Shown here in pieces: positions 1 through 7,550 of a DNA stretch of 59,710 nucleotides. The DNA is taken from positions 1 through 59,710 of the forward strand of contig JACRCV010000084.1 in the NCBI GenBank assembly GCA_016218825.1, read 5' to 3'. Below the pieces are notes generated by a model. It saw only the letters and a program-made list of their open reading frames with translations. It did no database searches and was not told the DNA's origin. Each line of letters begins with the position of its first letter. The stretch's first letter is position 1. The position numbers and the translations under genes were made by a program. This stretch comes from Deltaproteobacteria bacterium. Its GTDB lineage: Bacteria > Myxococcota > XYA12-FULL-58-9.

Positions 1-44
1 CGCCGGCCTCGTCGGTCCGGCGGCGCCATGGAGGCAGGTCACGC

Positions 45-150
45 GGGGGGGTCAATGCTCCTGGGAAACTCCGGGCCCAGGGGGGTCAATGCTCGTGAGA
101 AACTTCAGGCGAGGGGGGTCAATGGTCGTGAGAATCGACAGACGGGGTCA
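45..150. repeat. Tandem G-rich direct repeats, IS-end-like
   Basis: Three copies of a G-run followed by TCAATGCTC or TCAATGGTC and a GTGAGAA-like tail start near 46, 81 and 113, spaced about 33-35 bases. A fourth shortened copy (CGGGGTCAG) lies near 142. Spaced, repeated G-run/TCAA motifs are known at the ends of some insertion sequences, for example IS21-like elements that carry several transposase-binding repeats. No transposase is visible here, so this would be the outer end of an element lying left of the window or a solo remnant. The repeats are seen directly; the IS link is inference. Confidence 0.5.
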
Positions 151-248
151 GCCCCTAACACCCAACACTCCCCCACCCGCCGCCTTTGGCGATTGACCTG
201 TTCGCCCTCCAGAAAGGTGCTGCCGGAAAGGTGCCACCCTCTTCTGTT

Positions 249-292
249 GATGTCATTAACTGGACATCATGATGTCAATATGATAACATCAT
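249..292. promoter_or_regulatory. Likely VapB operator: repeated TGATGT/ACATCA inverted repeats
   Basis: TGATGTC (249-255), the perfect 14-bp palindrome GACATCATGATGTC (263-276) and ACATCAT (286-292) form a series of alternating half-sites directly before the antitoxin start. The last half-site overlaps the first start codon. Ribbon-helix-helix antitoxins usually repress their own operon by binding such repeated half-sites, so this is the expected autoregulatory operator. The region is AT-rich compared with its surroundings. The symmetry is seen; binding by VapB is inferred. Confidence 0.7.
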
Positions 293-542
293 GCATATGC
301 GCACGACGCTAACCATAGAGGAAGACGTATCAAACAGGCTCAACGACTACTGCCGTCGCACGCGGAAGGGTCTCAAAGAGGCGGTCAACGAGTTGTTGCG
401 TCTCGGGCTGGAGGCGCCGCGGGCGATGCGGCCGGCCACGAGGTTCGAGGTTCGGGCGCGCGGGTTGCGACAGCAGCCGGGCATCTCCTTGGACAACGTC
501 GCTGAGCTCCTCGAGCGGATCGAAGGTCCGGCGCACCGATGA
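291..542 (+). CDS. vapB: VapB-type antitoxin, ribbon-helix-helix
   Basis: This 83-residue protein begins with a short beta strand (RTTLTIEEDV) followed by two helices, the usual ribbon-helix-helix DNA-binding fold. The C-terminal part, ending near the LDNVAELLERIEG segment, would be the flexible toxin-binding tail. It overlaps the downstream toxin start by four bases, a typical translationally coupled toxin-antitoxin layout. A second ATG at 297 gives a start two codons later and neither has a convincing ribosome binding site, so the exact start is uncertain. The palindromes immediately upstream fit autorepression, relieved when the antitoxin is degraded. The antitoxin subtype cannot be fixed beyond RHH. 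Confidence 0.85.
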   Translation: MHMRTTLTIEEDVSNRLNDYCRRTRKGLKEAVNELLRLGLEAPRAMRPATRFEVRARGLRQQPGISLDNVAELLERIEGPAHR

Positions 543-976
543 TGCTGGTCGACGCCAACCTCCTCCTGTACGCGTACGACTCGGCCGCGAAGCAGCACCT
601 CCGAGCCAAGGCTTGGTGGGAAGAGCGCCTCAACGAGCCAAGGCCGGTGCGCTTGGCGTGGTCCACGATCCTGGCGTTCGTGCGCATCGCCACCCATCCC
701 CGAGTGTTTGTCGACCCGATGACCATCGACGAGGCCGTCTCGTGTGTCGATGCTTGGCTCGCGAGACCGATGGTCGGCGTCTTGGAGCCGGGCGATGGTC
801 ACTGGGAGATCTTGGCGCGGCTCCTGCGTAACCACCAGGCGCACGGCAATCTCGTGGCCGACGCGTTCCTCGCCGCGCTCGCGATCGAGCACGGCGCCAC
901 ATTGTGCAGCGCCGACCAGGACTTCTCCCGCTTTGCCGAGCTCGACTGGTGCGACCCTTTCGCCCCGCGGGAATAG
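539..976 (+). CDS. vapC: VapC-type PIN-domain ribonuclease toxin
   Basis: This 145-residue PIN-domain protein is the usual length for VapC. The acidic residues visible are D5 (in LVDANLLLYAY), D108 (in VADAFLAALA), and D126 and D128 (in SADQDF), which would coordinate Mg2+ for RNA cleavage. The segment FVRIATHPRVF near residues 47-57 is typical of one VapC subgroup. The glutamate often found in this area is not obvious here, A46 lying at about that place, so the fourth ligand may come from elsewhere. VapC toxins cleave tRNA or rRNA and are held inactive by the cognate antitoxin, which overlaps this start. The gene looks intact. Confidence 0.88.
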   Translation: MMLVDANLLLYAYDSAAKQHLRAKAWWEERLNEPRPVRLAWSTILAFVRIATHPRVFVDPMTIDEAVSCVDAWLARPMVGVLEPGDGHWEILARLLRNHQAHGNLVADAFLAALAIEHGATLCSADQDFSRFAELDWCDPFAPRE

Positions 977-983
977 CGGGCAA

Positions 984-3900
984 CTAGCCCTTCTCTTCCG
1001 ACGGTGGCTCGACCTCGACCAGATGCTGGTCCTCCAAGAGCGGCATCTCGTCATCCAGCAAGGGCTGGTCGTCGATGAGGTCGTCGTCCGAGAGCATCAG
1101 CGGCTCGGTATTGGCCGGGGCCGGCGCCACCGGGGTCGCCGGTGTCGACGGCCGGTCGAGCTTCTCGGACGCCGGCGCGGCGGTGGACGGCGTACCCCGG
1201 AGCGCCTGCAGCGCCTCGCGCTCGGCCCGCAGCGCGCGGTTCTTCTCCTTGATGATCTGCAGCGCGTCGGCGACGTCCTGGCGCTTTACCGCCAGGGTCT
1301 CCTCGGCGCGCTCGTGCTCCCGCACCGCCGCCCGGTGGCGCGCCTCGCGCTCTGCGAGCTCTGCCAGCGCGGCGCGATGCGCCTCGGCGGCGGCGGCTTG
1401 ACCGCGCTCGGTCTCGACCTGCGCCGCGGCTCGCTCCTCCAGGCGCTCCTGTGCCAGCGCCAAGTCTCGTGCCTGTGCCGCCACCGCCTGCTCGCGCGCT
1501 ACCACCATGGCGTCGCGTTCGGCGATCGCGGTCTCCTGGTCGGTGAGCGCGACCTCTTTGTCAATCAGCTTTTGCCGCGCCGCCGCGAACAGCTCCTCGC
1601 GCTCCGTGAGCGCCTGCGTGCGGCCCGTGAGCTCGGCGCTCCGAGCCGCGTACGTCCGCTGCAGCTCGTCGGCGTGCGCCGCGTGCTCGTCGGTCCGCCG
1701 CTTCTCGTCGGCCAGCCGTTGTTGCTCGGCGTGCACGGTCTCGCGGGCTTTCGTCAGCTCGGCGCGAGCGGCGGCCAGATCGCGCCTCTGCGCCTCCACC
1801 GTGGCGAGATCCTCGGCCGACGCCAGCGTCAGCCGCAACGCCTCGAGCTCGGCGGCGCGCGACCGTTGCGTCTTCGCGAGCTCCTCGAGCTCGAGCTCGC
1901 GAGCCGCGATCGCGGTCTCTCTGCGCGCCACGTCTTGTTGCAGGCCGACGACGCCGTCGCGCTCGATCGCGACGGCATCCGCCTGCTGGTCGAGCTCGGC
2001 CTGGCGCCGGTTCGCCGCCGCGCCTTGCAGCTCGAGCGCCGCCGCCCGGGCGTCGAGCTCCGTCTCGCGCTCCCCGGCGGCCTGCAGTTGGGCGCCGAGT
2101 GCCTGGCTCCTGTCGTCGAGCGCCTCGAGCTCGGTGCGCAAGACCTCCTGGCGTGCCTCCAAGCTCTCCCGGGTCTCGTCGAGCACCGCGCGGTCCCGCT
2201 TCAGCTCGGCTTGCTGTGCCTTGAGCCTCTCCGCGAGGCGTGCCGCGGCGGCCTGCTCGGCCTGCGCGGACTTGTTCTCCCGGGCCCCGGTGCTGCGCTT
2301 CTCCCGCGTCGCCGCCGCATGCTCCGCGGCCGCGTGCAGCTCCTGGCGCAAGGCCTCGATCTCGGCGTTGGCCTCGTCCAGTTGGTTGCGGGCCCGCGTC
2401 GTCTGCCCGCGGGCGGCGCGCAGGTCGTTCTTCAGCTCCTCCTGTGCTTGGGCGTGACCGGCCTCGACGCGGCGCAGACGGCTCTCGGCCTCGGTGGCGG
2501 CGTGTCCGAGTTTCTTGAGCTGCTGCTTCAGATCTTCGATCTGCGCCTCGAGCCCCTGGCGCTCCTCCTGGTCGCGCTGGCGCTTGCGGTCGTCGCGGGT
2601 GTGGGACTGCTCGCGGCGGGCGAGCTCGGCACGCGCGCCGGCGAGCTCCTTGAGGGCCAGGTCGACATCCTTGGCGCGCTGCTGCAGCTTCTCCTGCAAC
2701 GCCTCACGGCGCTCGTCCTCCTTGCCTCGTTCGTCGTGGAGCTCCTGCCGCATCTGCTGCAGCTTTGCGGCCTGGCGCTCGAGCTTCTGCTCGTCGCGGG
2801 CGAGTCTTTGCGTCTGCTCTTCGAGAGCGGCGCGGCTGTCGGCGAGGGCGGCGTTTTCGGCCCGCTCCTGGCGGAGCTCCTCGCGCTCGCGTTCGAGCTT
2901 GGCGCGGGCGCGCTCGAGCTTGTCGCGCTCGAGCGCGAGCTCGGCGCTGGCGTCCGCCTGCTCGCTGCGGAGTCGGGTGAGCTCGGTGCGAACCTTTAGC
3001 AGGTCTGCCACCTCCTGGCGTTGCTCGTCGAGCTTGGCCTGCTGTCGCTCCAAGCCGCGCTGCTTCTGTTCCAGCTGTGCCTGCAGCCGCGCCTTGGCGT
3101 CCTCGTGTCCCTGCGCCAGAGCTTCGCGGTCCTCCGCCGCCTTGGCGACGGCGCGCGCCGCGAGCTTCTCGCGATGCTCGACCTCCTGCAGCGCCTGCTG
3201 CAGCTTGGCGCGCTCGCGCTTCAGGGTGCGCTCGCCTTCGGCGAGCTGCTCTTCGACCTCGGCGAGCTTCTGCCGATGGGCGCGTTCGAGCGTCTGGGCG
3301 CGGGTGGCGAGGGCTTTCTGCAGCTCCGCCTTGGCCTTCGCCGCGTAGCGGTCGCGGAGGCGGAGCTTGGCCAGACGGTCGGCGTCATCCTGGCGTTCCT
3401 GCGCCGCGGCTTGGAGGTCGGCGGCGCGCTCGCGCACCGCGATGATCAAGTCGCTGTCGGCGCCTGGGCCGTCCTTCGAGACCACGGCGAGCAGCTCCGC
3501 GAGGTCTTGTGGTGTCGGCTCGGGGATCGCTTCGACGACCGACAACAGCAGTCGGGCAAAACCCTCGCGCACCGCGACGTCGTCGGGTCGCTCGGCCAGG
3601 CTCTGGCGGTAGAGAGCGACCGCCTTGTCGACCTTGCCGGTCTCGCGATAGAAGCCCGCGAGCTGAGAGAGGCTGGCGGCGGAGCGCAAGGTCGTGGCGA
3701 GCGACGCCTCGAGGCGGCCGATCACCGCGGCCGCGATGTAGTCGCGCAGCACGGCGACGGCGGCGTCTTGGCCGGAGTCGAGCTCGATGCCGGCGCCGAG
3801 CTCGGTGGAGTTGCGTACCAGCCCGGTGACCCGGAGCGGCGCCTTGCGGCCGCTCAAGTGGATGTCGCCGGCGAACGCGGTACCGGGGGCGAGCACGCCC

Positions 3901-4100
3901 TCCTTGGTCTTGAGGAGCATGCCGGCGGTCGACAGGTCTCCGGTGAAGCTGAAGGTCTTGCGACCGTCGATCTCATAGTCGACTCGGCACATCGCCGGGA
4001 ATCGCGTCGTCCGGCGGCGGTCGGGGTCCAACAGCGCGGCGCGTTTCTTGGCGGCGCGGGCCGCCTTCTTGTCTCCGGACGTGGGTGCGCGACTGGCCAT
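984..4100 (-). CDS. PilZ-TPR-long coiled-coil protein
   Basis: This 1038-residue cytoplasmic protein has no signal peptide or membrane segment. Residues about 28-125 form a PilZ domain: R29 and R33 supply the RxxxR motif and D55-L-S57-T-A-G60 the D/NxSxxG motif, so c-di-GMP binding should be intact. Residues about 134-187 look like a TPR-type helical hairpin. Residues about 225-975 are an almost unbroken Glu/Lys/Arg/Ala/Gln-rich coiled coil, and the C-terminus is Pro-rich and then strongly acidic. The role is unknown. A c-di-GMP-responsive scaffold for motility, polarity or cell envelope is a reasonable inference. It is transcribed alone from the promoter described just upstream. Confidence 0.85.
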   Translation of the reverse strand: MASRAPTSGDKKAARAAKKRAALLDPDRRRTTRFPAMCRVDYEIDGRKTFSFTGDLSTAGMLLKTKEGVLAPGTAFAGDIHLSGRKAPLRVTGLVRNSTELGAGIELDSGQDAAVAVLRDYIAAAVIGRLEASLATTLRSAASLSQLAGFYRETGKVDKAVALYRQSLAERPDDVAVREGFARLLLSVVEAIPEPTPQDLAELLAVVSKDGPGADSDLIIAVRERAADLQAAAQERQDDADRLAKLRLRDRYAAKAKAELQKALATRAQTLERAHRQKLAEVEEQLAEGERTLKRERAKLQQALQEVEHREKLAARAVAKAAEDREALAQGHEDAKARLQAQLEQKQRGLERQQAKLDEQRQEVADLLKVRTELTRLRSEQADASAELALERDKLERARAKLEREREELRQERAENAALADSRAALEEQTQRLARDEQKLERQAAKLQQMRQELHDERGKEDERREALQEKLQQRAKDVDLALKELAGARAELARREQSHTRDDRKRQRDQEERQGLEAQIEDLKQQLKKLGHAATEAESRLRRVEAGHAQAQEELKNDLRAARGQTTRARNQLDEANAEIEALRQELHAAAEHAAATREKRSTGARENKSAQAEQAAAARLAERLKAQQAELKRDRAVLDETRESLEARQEVLRTELEALDDRSQALGAQLQAAGERETELDARAAALELQGAAANRRQAELDQQADAVAIERDGVVGLQQDVARRETAIAARELELEELAKTQRSRAAELEALRLTLASAEDLATVEAQRRDLAAARAELTKARETVHAEQQRLADEKRRTDEHAAHADELQRTYAARSAELTGRTQALTEREELFAAARQKLIDKEVALTDQETAIAERDAMVVAREQAVAAQARDLALAQERLEERAAAQVETERGQAAAAEAHRAALAELAEREARHRAAVREHERAEETLAVKRQDVADALQIIKEKNRALRAEREALQALRGTPSTAAPASEKLDRPSTPATPVAPAPANTEPLMLSDDDLIDDQPLLDDEMPLLEDQHLVEVEPPSEEKG

Positions 4101-4125
4101 GAGCGCCGCCGAGAGGCAGCAAACT

Positions 4126-4155
4126 ACTATAGGCGCAGCGCGACTCCCGCCGCAA
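4126..4155 (-). promoter_or_regulatory. Candidate sigma70-type promoter for the PilZ gene
   Basis: Reading the minus strand, TTGCGG (4155-4150) and TATAGT (4131-4126) are separated by 18 bases. The -10 element lies about 25 bases before the ATG at 4100, giving a very short leader. This is a match to consensus by eye only. Confidence 0.45.
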
Positions 4156-4188
4156 CGCGTGGGGAGAGAGCGGTGGGGCGGTCCGGGC

Positions 4189-5250
4189 TCAGGTTCCAGC
4201 GAACAGGCGATCCAGCTCCGCGATCGCCTTGCTCACCTCGGCGTCGATCTGTTTGCGGATCGCGGTGATCCGATCCATCTCGGCCTTGATGTCGCCCATC
4301 CCCGCGCTCTGCGCCGGGGTCTTGCCGAGGCGCGACTCCAGCGACTTGACGGTCTGGTCGAGCTCGTCGCGGATCGCGGCGATCTCTGCAAGCTGCTTCT
4401 TCAAGGCCTCGAAGCGGTCGCGGATCGGCGCCAGGCGGGTCAGGTCGGCGTAGTAGACCGTGCGTTCGAGGCGCTTGCTCTGGTCGCCGAGGCGAGCGAC
4501 GAGCACCAGGTCGTTCTTGCCGTGCACCACCGGCACCGCGATCGTGAAGCTCGCGTCCACCGTCACCGGCGTGCCGTCGCCGACCTGCACCGTGGCACCG
4601 CGGGTCGCGACGCCCTCCACCTTCAGTGGGTTCGTGGTGACGATCGCCTGGTGGTCCGGCCGGCGCCAGACCAGCCGCAGCGCCAACGCCTTCGCGGCCG
4701 GCTCGACCACCACCGGCTCCGGGGGCAACGGTGCTTCAACGGTCTCCGCGGGCCGGGGGGCTCGCCTGCCGGCGTTGGCGGTGTGCGTAAGGGTAGCGTC
4801 CAGGACTTGGACGTTGGTGTAGGCGCCGACACCCGCCGGGCCGACGGCGCGCAGGCGCCAGAAGTAGACCCCGGGATCGATCCAACGGCTGGCAAAACGT
4901 GGTCCGCTGACCGCGACCGCGATGGCCGAGCGGCCGAAGGTCAGGACCTTGGAGACCTCGATCTCGTATTTGCTCGCACCCTTGACCTTCTCGAAGTGTA
5001 GTTGGATCTGGGCCTTCGGTCCGCGGCGCACCACGCGGGCCTCCTTGATGACCGGCGTCGCGTACGCCACCACATCGGGCTCGTCGTCCTCGGAGAGAGG
5101 GGCGGCGGGCGGCGTGATCGGCGCCGGACCCCGCGGCGCCGCGGCCGGCGGTGCTGGATCCGACGGTGGCAACAGGTCGACCGTCGCGGGCTCGCACGCG
5201 AGCGAGATCGTGACGAGCAGGGTCCAGGAGATCGCGAGTGTTCGCCGCAT
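4189..5250 (-). CDS. Lipoprotein with Ig/FnIII-like domains and C-terminal helix
   Basis: The 353-residue product starts with a lipoprotein signal ending in a SLAC lipobox (Cys about 19), followed by a Pro/Ala-rich linker. Residues about 75-160 resemble a fibronectin type III-like module (the SKYEIEVSK and VYFWRLRAV strands). Residues about 195-260 resemble a bacterial Ig module of the VEGVATRGATVQVGDG type. The last 85 residues are predicted coiled coil. The ATG at 5250 is chosen; a TTG at 5259 is an alternative that only extends the signal peptide. The protein is probably outer-membrane or periplasm associated. Function is unknown; FecR-like envelope proteins carry similar module mixes. Confidence 0.78.
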   Translation of the reverse strand: MRRTLAISWTLLVTISLACEPATVDLLPPSDPAPPAAAPRGPAPITPPAAPLSEDDEPDVVAYATPVIKEARVVRRGPKAQIQLHFEKVKGASKYEIEVSKVLTFGRSAIAVAVSGPRFASRWIDPGVYFWRLRAVGPAGVGAYTNVQVLDATLTHTANAGRRAPRPAETVEAPLPPEPVVVEPAAKALALRLVWRRPDHQAIVTTNPLKVEGVATRGATVQVGDGTPVTVDASFTIAVPVVHGKNDLVLVARLGDQSKRLERTVYYADLTRLAPIRDRFEALKKQLAEIAAIRDELDQTVKSLESRLGKTPAQSAGMGDIKAEMDRITAIRKQIDAEVSKAIAELDRLFAGT

Positions 5251-5323
5251 CGAGCGCAATGCCTCGGGAGAACCTACCCCGACCTCGACGGCGATGAAAG
5301 CGCGGCGCCGGCGCCGCCGTTGG

Positions 5324-7321
5324 CTACTGGCAGAACGCCATGGTGTAGAGCGGGTTGCCGCTGGTGTCGTTGAAGGTCACCGGCTCGCAGCTCTTGCTCG
5401 CCAGCGGTCCGGCGCAGTCCGCCTTGATGGCGCACGGCGTGGTGCAGATGCCGCCGACGCACCAATCACTCTTGCAGACGCTGTGCGTCGTACAGCTGCT
5501 GCCGTCGGTCTGGGCGCCGGTGTAGTACTTCGGGGTGCAAACCGGCACCAGGTTCTCGCCGAGGACCGCGTCCAGCGCCCAGGGGTTGCAGGCCTCGGTC
5601 GTGGCGCAATCGGCGTTCGAACGGCAGTGGTCGCTGCAGACGCCGGTGCAGGTGCCGCTGGTGCAGTCGGTGTTGGAGTTGCAGGCGTCGCCGTTCGTGC
5701 AGCTGCCGACGCACAGGCCGCTGTCACACTCGTAGGCGTTGTTGCACTCAGCACCCGTTGCCGCCCAGTCGGTGGTGTTGCTGTAGTAGCAGAACTGCTC
5801 GCCGGTGTTGGCGTTGTTCGTGCCGATCACCGCGTAGCACACCTCGCCGGCGTCGCAGTCGCGATTGGCCGCGCAGCTGCGGACACAGGTGTTCGTGGTG
5901 CTGTCGCACACTCCGGTCTGGCAGCGGTTGCCGGCGGCGCAGGAGGCACCGGGTGCCTGGTCGAAGGGCTGGCCGGGAGTGGATGCCGGCAGCATCGAGG
6001 TCGACTCGCAGAGCATCGAGCCGTCCAGCGGCCCGGAGGTGGAGTCGTAGCACGCCCAGCCGGAGGGGCAGTCAGCGTCGCCGCCGTTGCCGGAGCCGAT
6101 GCAGGTGCGGGTACAGGTGCCGCCGGCGCTGTCGCCGATGCACGCCAGCCCGGTGCCGCATTGGTCCGGGCCGTTGCAGCTGGCGCCGAAGGTCCCCGGC
6201 GTGACCGGGGTGGAGCTCCCGCAGCGACCGGCGGTGCAGGTCTGTCCGGCGTCGCATTGGGTGCTGGCGGTGCAGTTGACGCACGCCTGGCTGACACACA
6301 CCTGGCCGCCGCTGCAGCCGGCGTTGCTGCTGCAGCCGGTCGGTGGCGGGGTGGTGCCGGTGCCGCAGACGCCGGTGTTCAGGTCGCAGACCTCGTTGGC
6401 TCGGCACTCGGACGAGTCCATGCACTCGCCGCAGTGACCGGAGTAGCAGCCCTGGCCGGCGGGGCACTCGGCGGCGGTCTGGCATTGCGGCGCGATGCAG
6501 TTGCCGGACATCAGGTCGCAGATCTTGGAGACCCCGGTCAGCAGATCGTTGACGTCGAAGCACATGAAGTCGGAGAAGCACGGCATGCACATGTTCAAGC
6601 CCGGGACGCACGCCTGCCCGCCGCAGTCGGCGCTCGAAGTGCAGCTGCCGTCGGTCGGACCGGGGGGGGTGGTGGACGAGACGCACGAGCCGTTGGTGCA
6701 CACCCGGCCGGCGCCGCACTGCGGCGTGCTGGTGCAGGGGACGCAGTGACCGGTCGCGTCACAGATGCGGGCGTAGGTGTCACACTGGATCTGCGACTGG
6801 CACACGGGGTTGGTGCCGGTGTCGGGCAAGCACTGCTTGTCGCGGCAGGTCTGGCCGGTGGGGCAATTGGCGCTGGTCAGGCACTGGACGCAGGTGCGGG
6901 TGGCAGTGTCACAGACCCGACCGCCGCACTCGGTGTTGGAGCTGCAGCCGGTGTCCGTGCCGCAGGTGCCGTCGGCGCGACACACCTCGCCCACCTGGCA
7001 ATGATCCTCGTTCAAACACTGCACGCACTGACCGGTCGGTACGTTGCAGAACAGGCCGACGTTGCAGTCCTGATGCTTGGTGCAGGCGCCGCTCGGCCGG
7101 TCGCCGGTGCGCGGCTCGCACATGAAGCCCACGCAGGCTTGCTCGGCGGGACAGTCGGAGTCGCGCACGCACACCGTCGTCTGGGTGCTGCCGCCGCCGG
7201 CGTCGCAGCTCGGGCCCGTGCACTTGCGGGCCCCCGCCCCGCCACACCCCACCAAGGCGCCCGTGACGAGCGCTGCGGCCAAGAGACCAAAGAACGTTCG
7301 AATCATGCTGGAGCGGCTCAC
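5324..7321 (-). CDS. Large Cys-rich repeat lipoprotein
   Basis: The 665-residue product has a lipoprotein signal with an LVGC lipobox (C26), then a Gly/Ser linker and a long series of Cys-rich units of about 35-45 residues. The recurring pattern is roughly C-x-(S/D)-x2-C-x4-VC-x6-C-x2-C, seen for example in SNTECGGRVCDTATRTCVQC. These resemble disulphide-stapled EB/Dickkopf-like repeats common in myxobacterial surface proteins. The GTG at 7321 is favoured because GAGGTG lies 8 bases before it; an ATG at 7306 would also keep the signal peptide. It is expected to be exported and displayed at the cell surface. The binding partner is unknown. Confidence 0.82.
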   Translation of the reverse strand: MSRSSMIRTFFGLLAAALVTGALVGCGGAGARKCTGPSCDAGGGSTQTTVCVRDSDCPAEQACVGFMCEPRTGDRPSGACTKHQDCNVGLFCNVPTGQCVQCLNEDHCQVGEVCRADGTCGTDTGCSSNTECGGRVCDTATRTCVQCLTSANCPTGQTCRDKQCLPDTGTNPVCQSQIQCDTYARICDATGHCVPCTSTPQCGAGRVCTNGSCVSSTTPPGPTDGSCTSSADCGGQACVPGLNMCMPCFSDFMCFDVNDLLTGVSKICDLMSGNCIAPQCQTAAECPAGQGCYSGHCGECMDSSECRANEVCDLNTGVCGTGTTPPPTGCSSNAGCSGGQVCVSQACVNCTASTQCDAGQTCTAGRCGSSTPVTPGTFGASCNGPDQCGTGLACIGDSAGGTCTRTCIGSGNGGDADCPSGWACYDSTSGPLDGSMLCESTSMLPASTPGQPFDQAPGASCAAGNRCQTGVCDSTTNTCVRSCAANRDCDAGEVCYAVIGTNNANTGEQFCYYSNTTDWAATGAECNNAYECDSGLCVGSCTNGDACNSNTDCTSGTCTGVCSDHCRSNADCATTEACNPWALDAVLGENLVPVCTPKYYTGAQTDGSSCTTHSVCKSDWCVGGICTTPCAIKADCAGPLASKSCEPVTFNDTSGNPLYTMAFCQ

Positions 7322-7471
7322 CGCGGCACCTCATGGCTGTCTAACAGCTTGCTACTGCGCCGTAATCTCCCCCAGTGTCATACGTTGCCCACATCGGACC
7401 ACATGCCGCGCCTCTCGCCGCCCGCCCAGGATGGTTGGGCGCGCGAAGGAGCGCTGCCTCTAGAATATCGG

Positions 7472-7501
7472 TTGTTGTGGGCGCGTTGGACACACTATAA
7501 G
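7472..7501 (+). promoter_or_regulatory. Candidate promoter for the aminopeptidase gene
   Basis: TTGTTG (7472-7477) and TATAAG (7496-7501) are 18 bases apart, placing a start site near 7508 and about 43 bases of leader before the ATG at 7551. The rest of the divergent gap 7322-7471 holds no gene that I can support. Confidence 0.4.
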
Positions 7502-7550
7502 TGCGCCTGTGACGCGAGCGCCTGATCCCTACGATCGCGGAGGTGGTTCG

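Noticed and set aside
744-2999. Very long open frame on the plus strand opposite the coiled-coil gene
   Set aside because: It is a codon-bias shadow: the opposite strand encodes the PilZ/coiled-coil protein with clear motifs, while this frame gives Arg/Leu-rich repetitive sequence with no domain.
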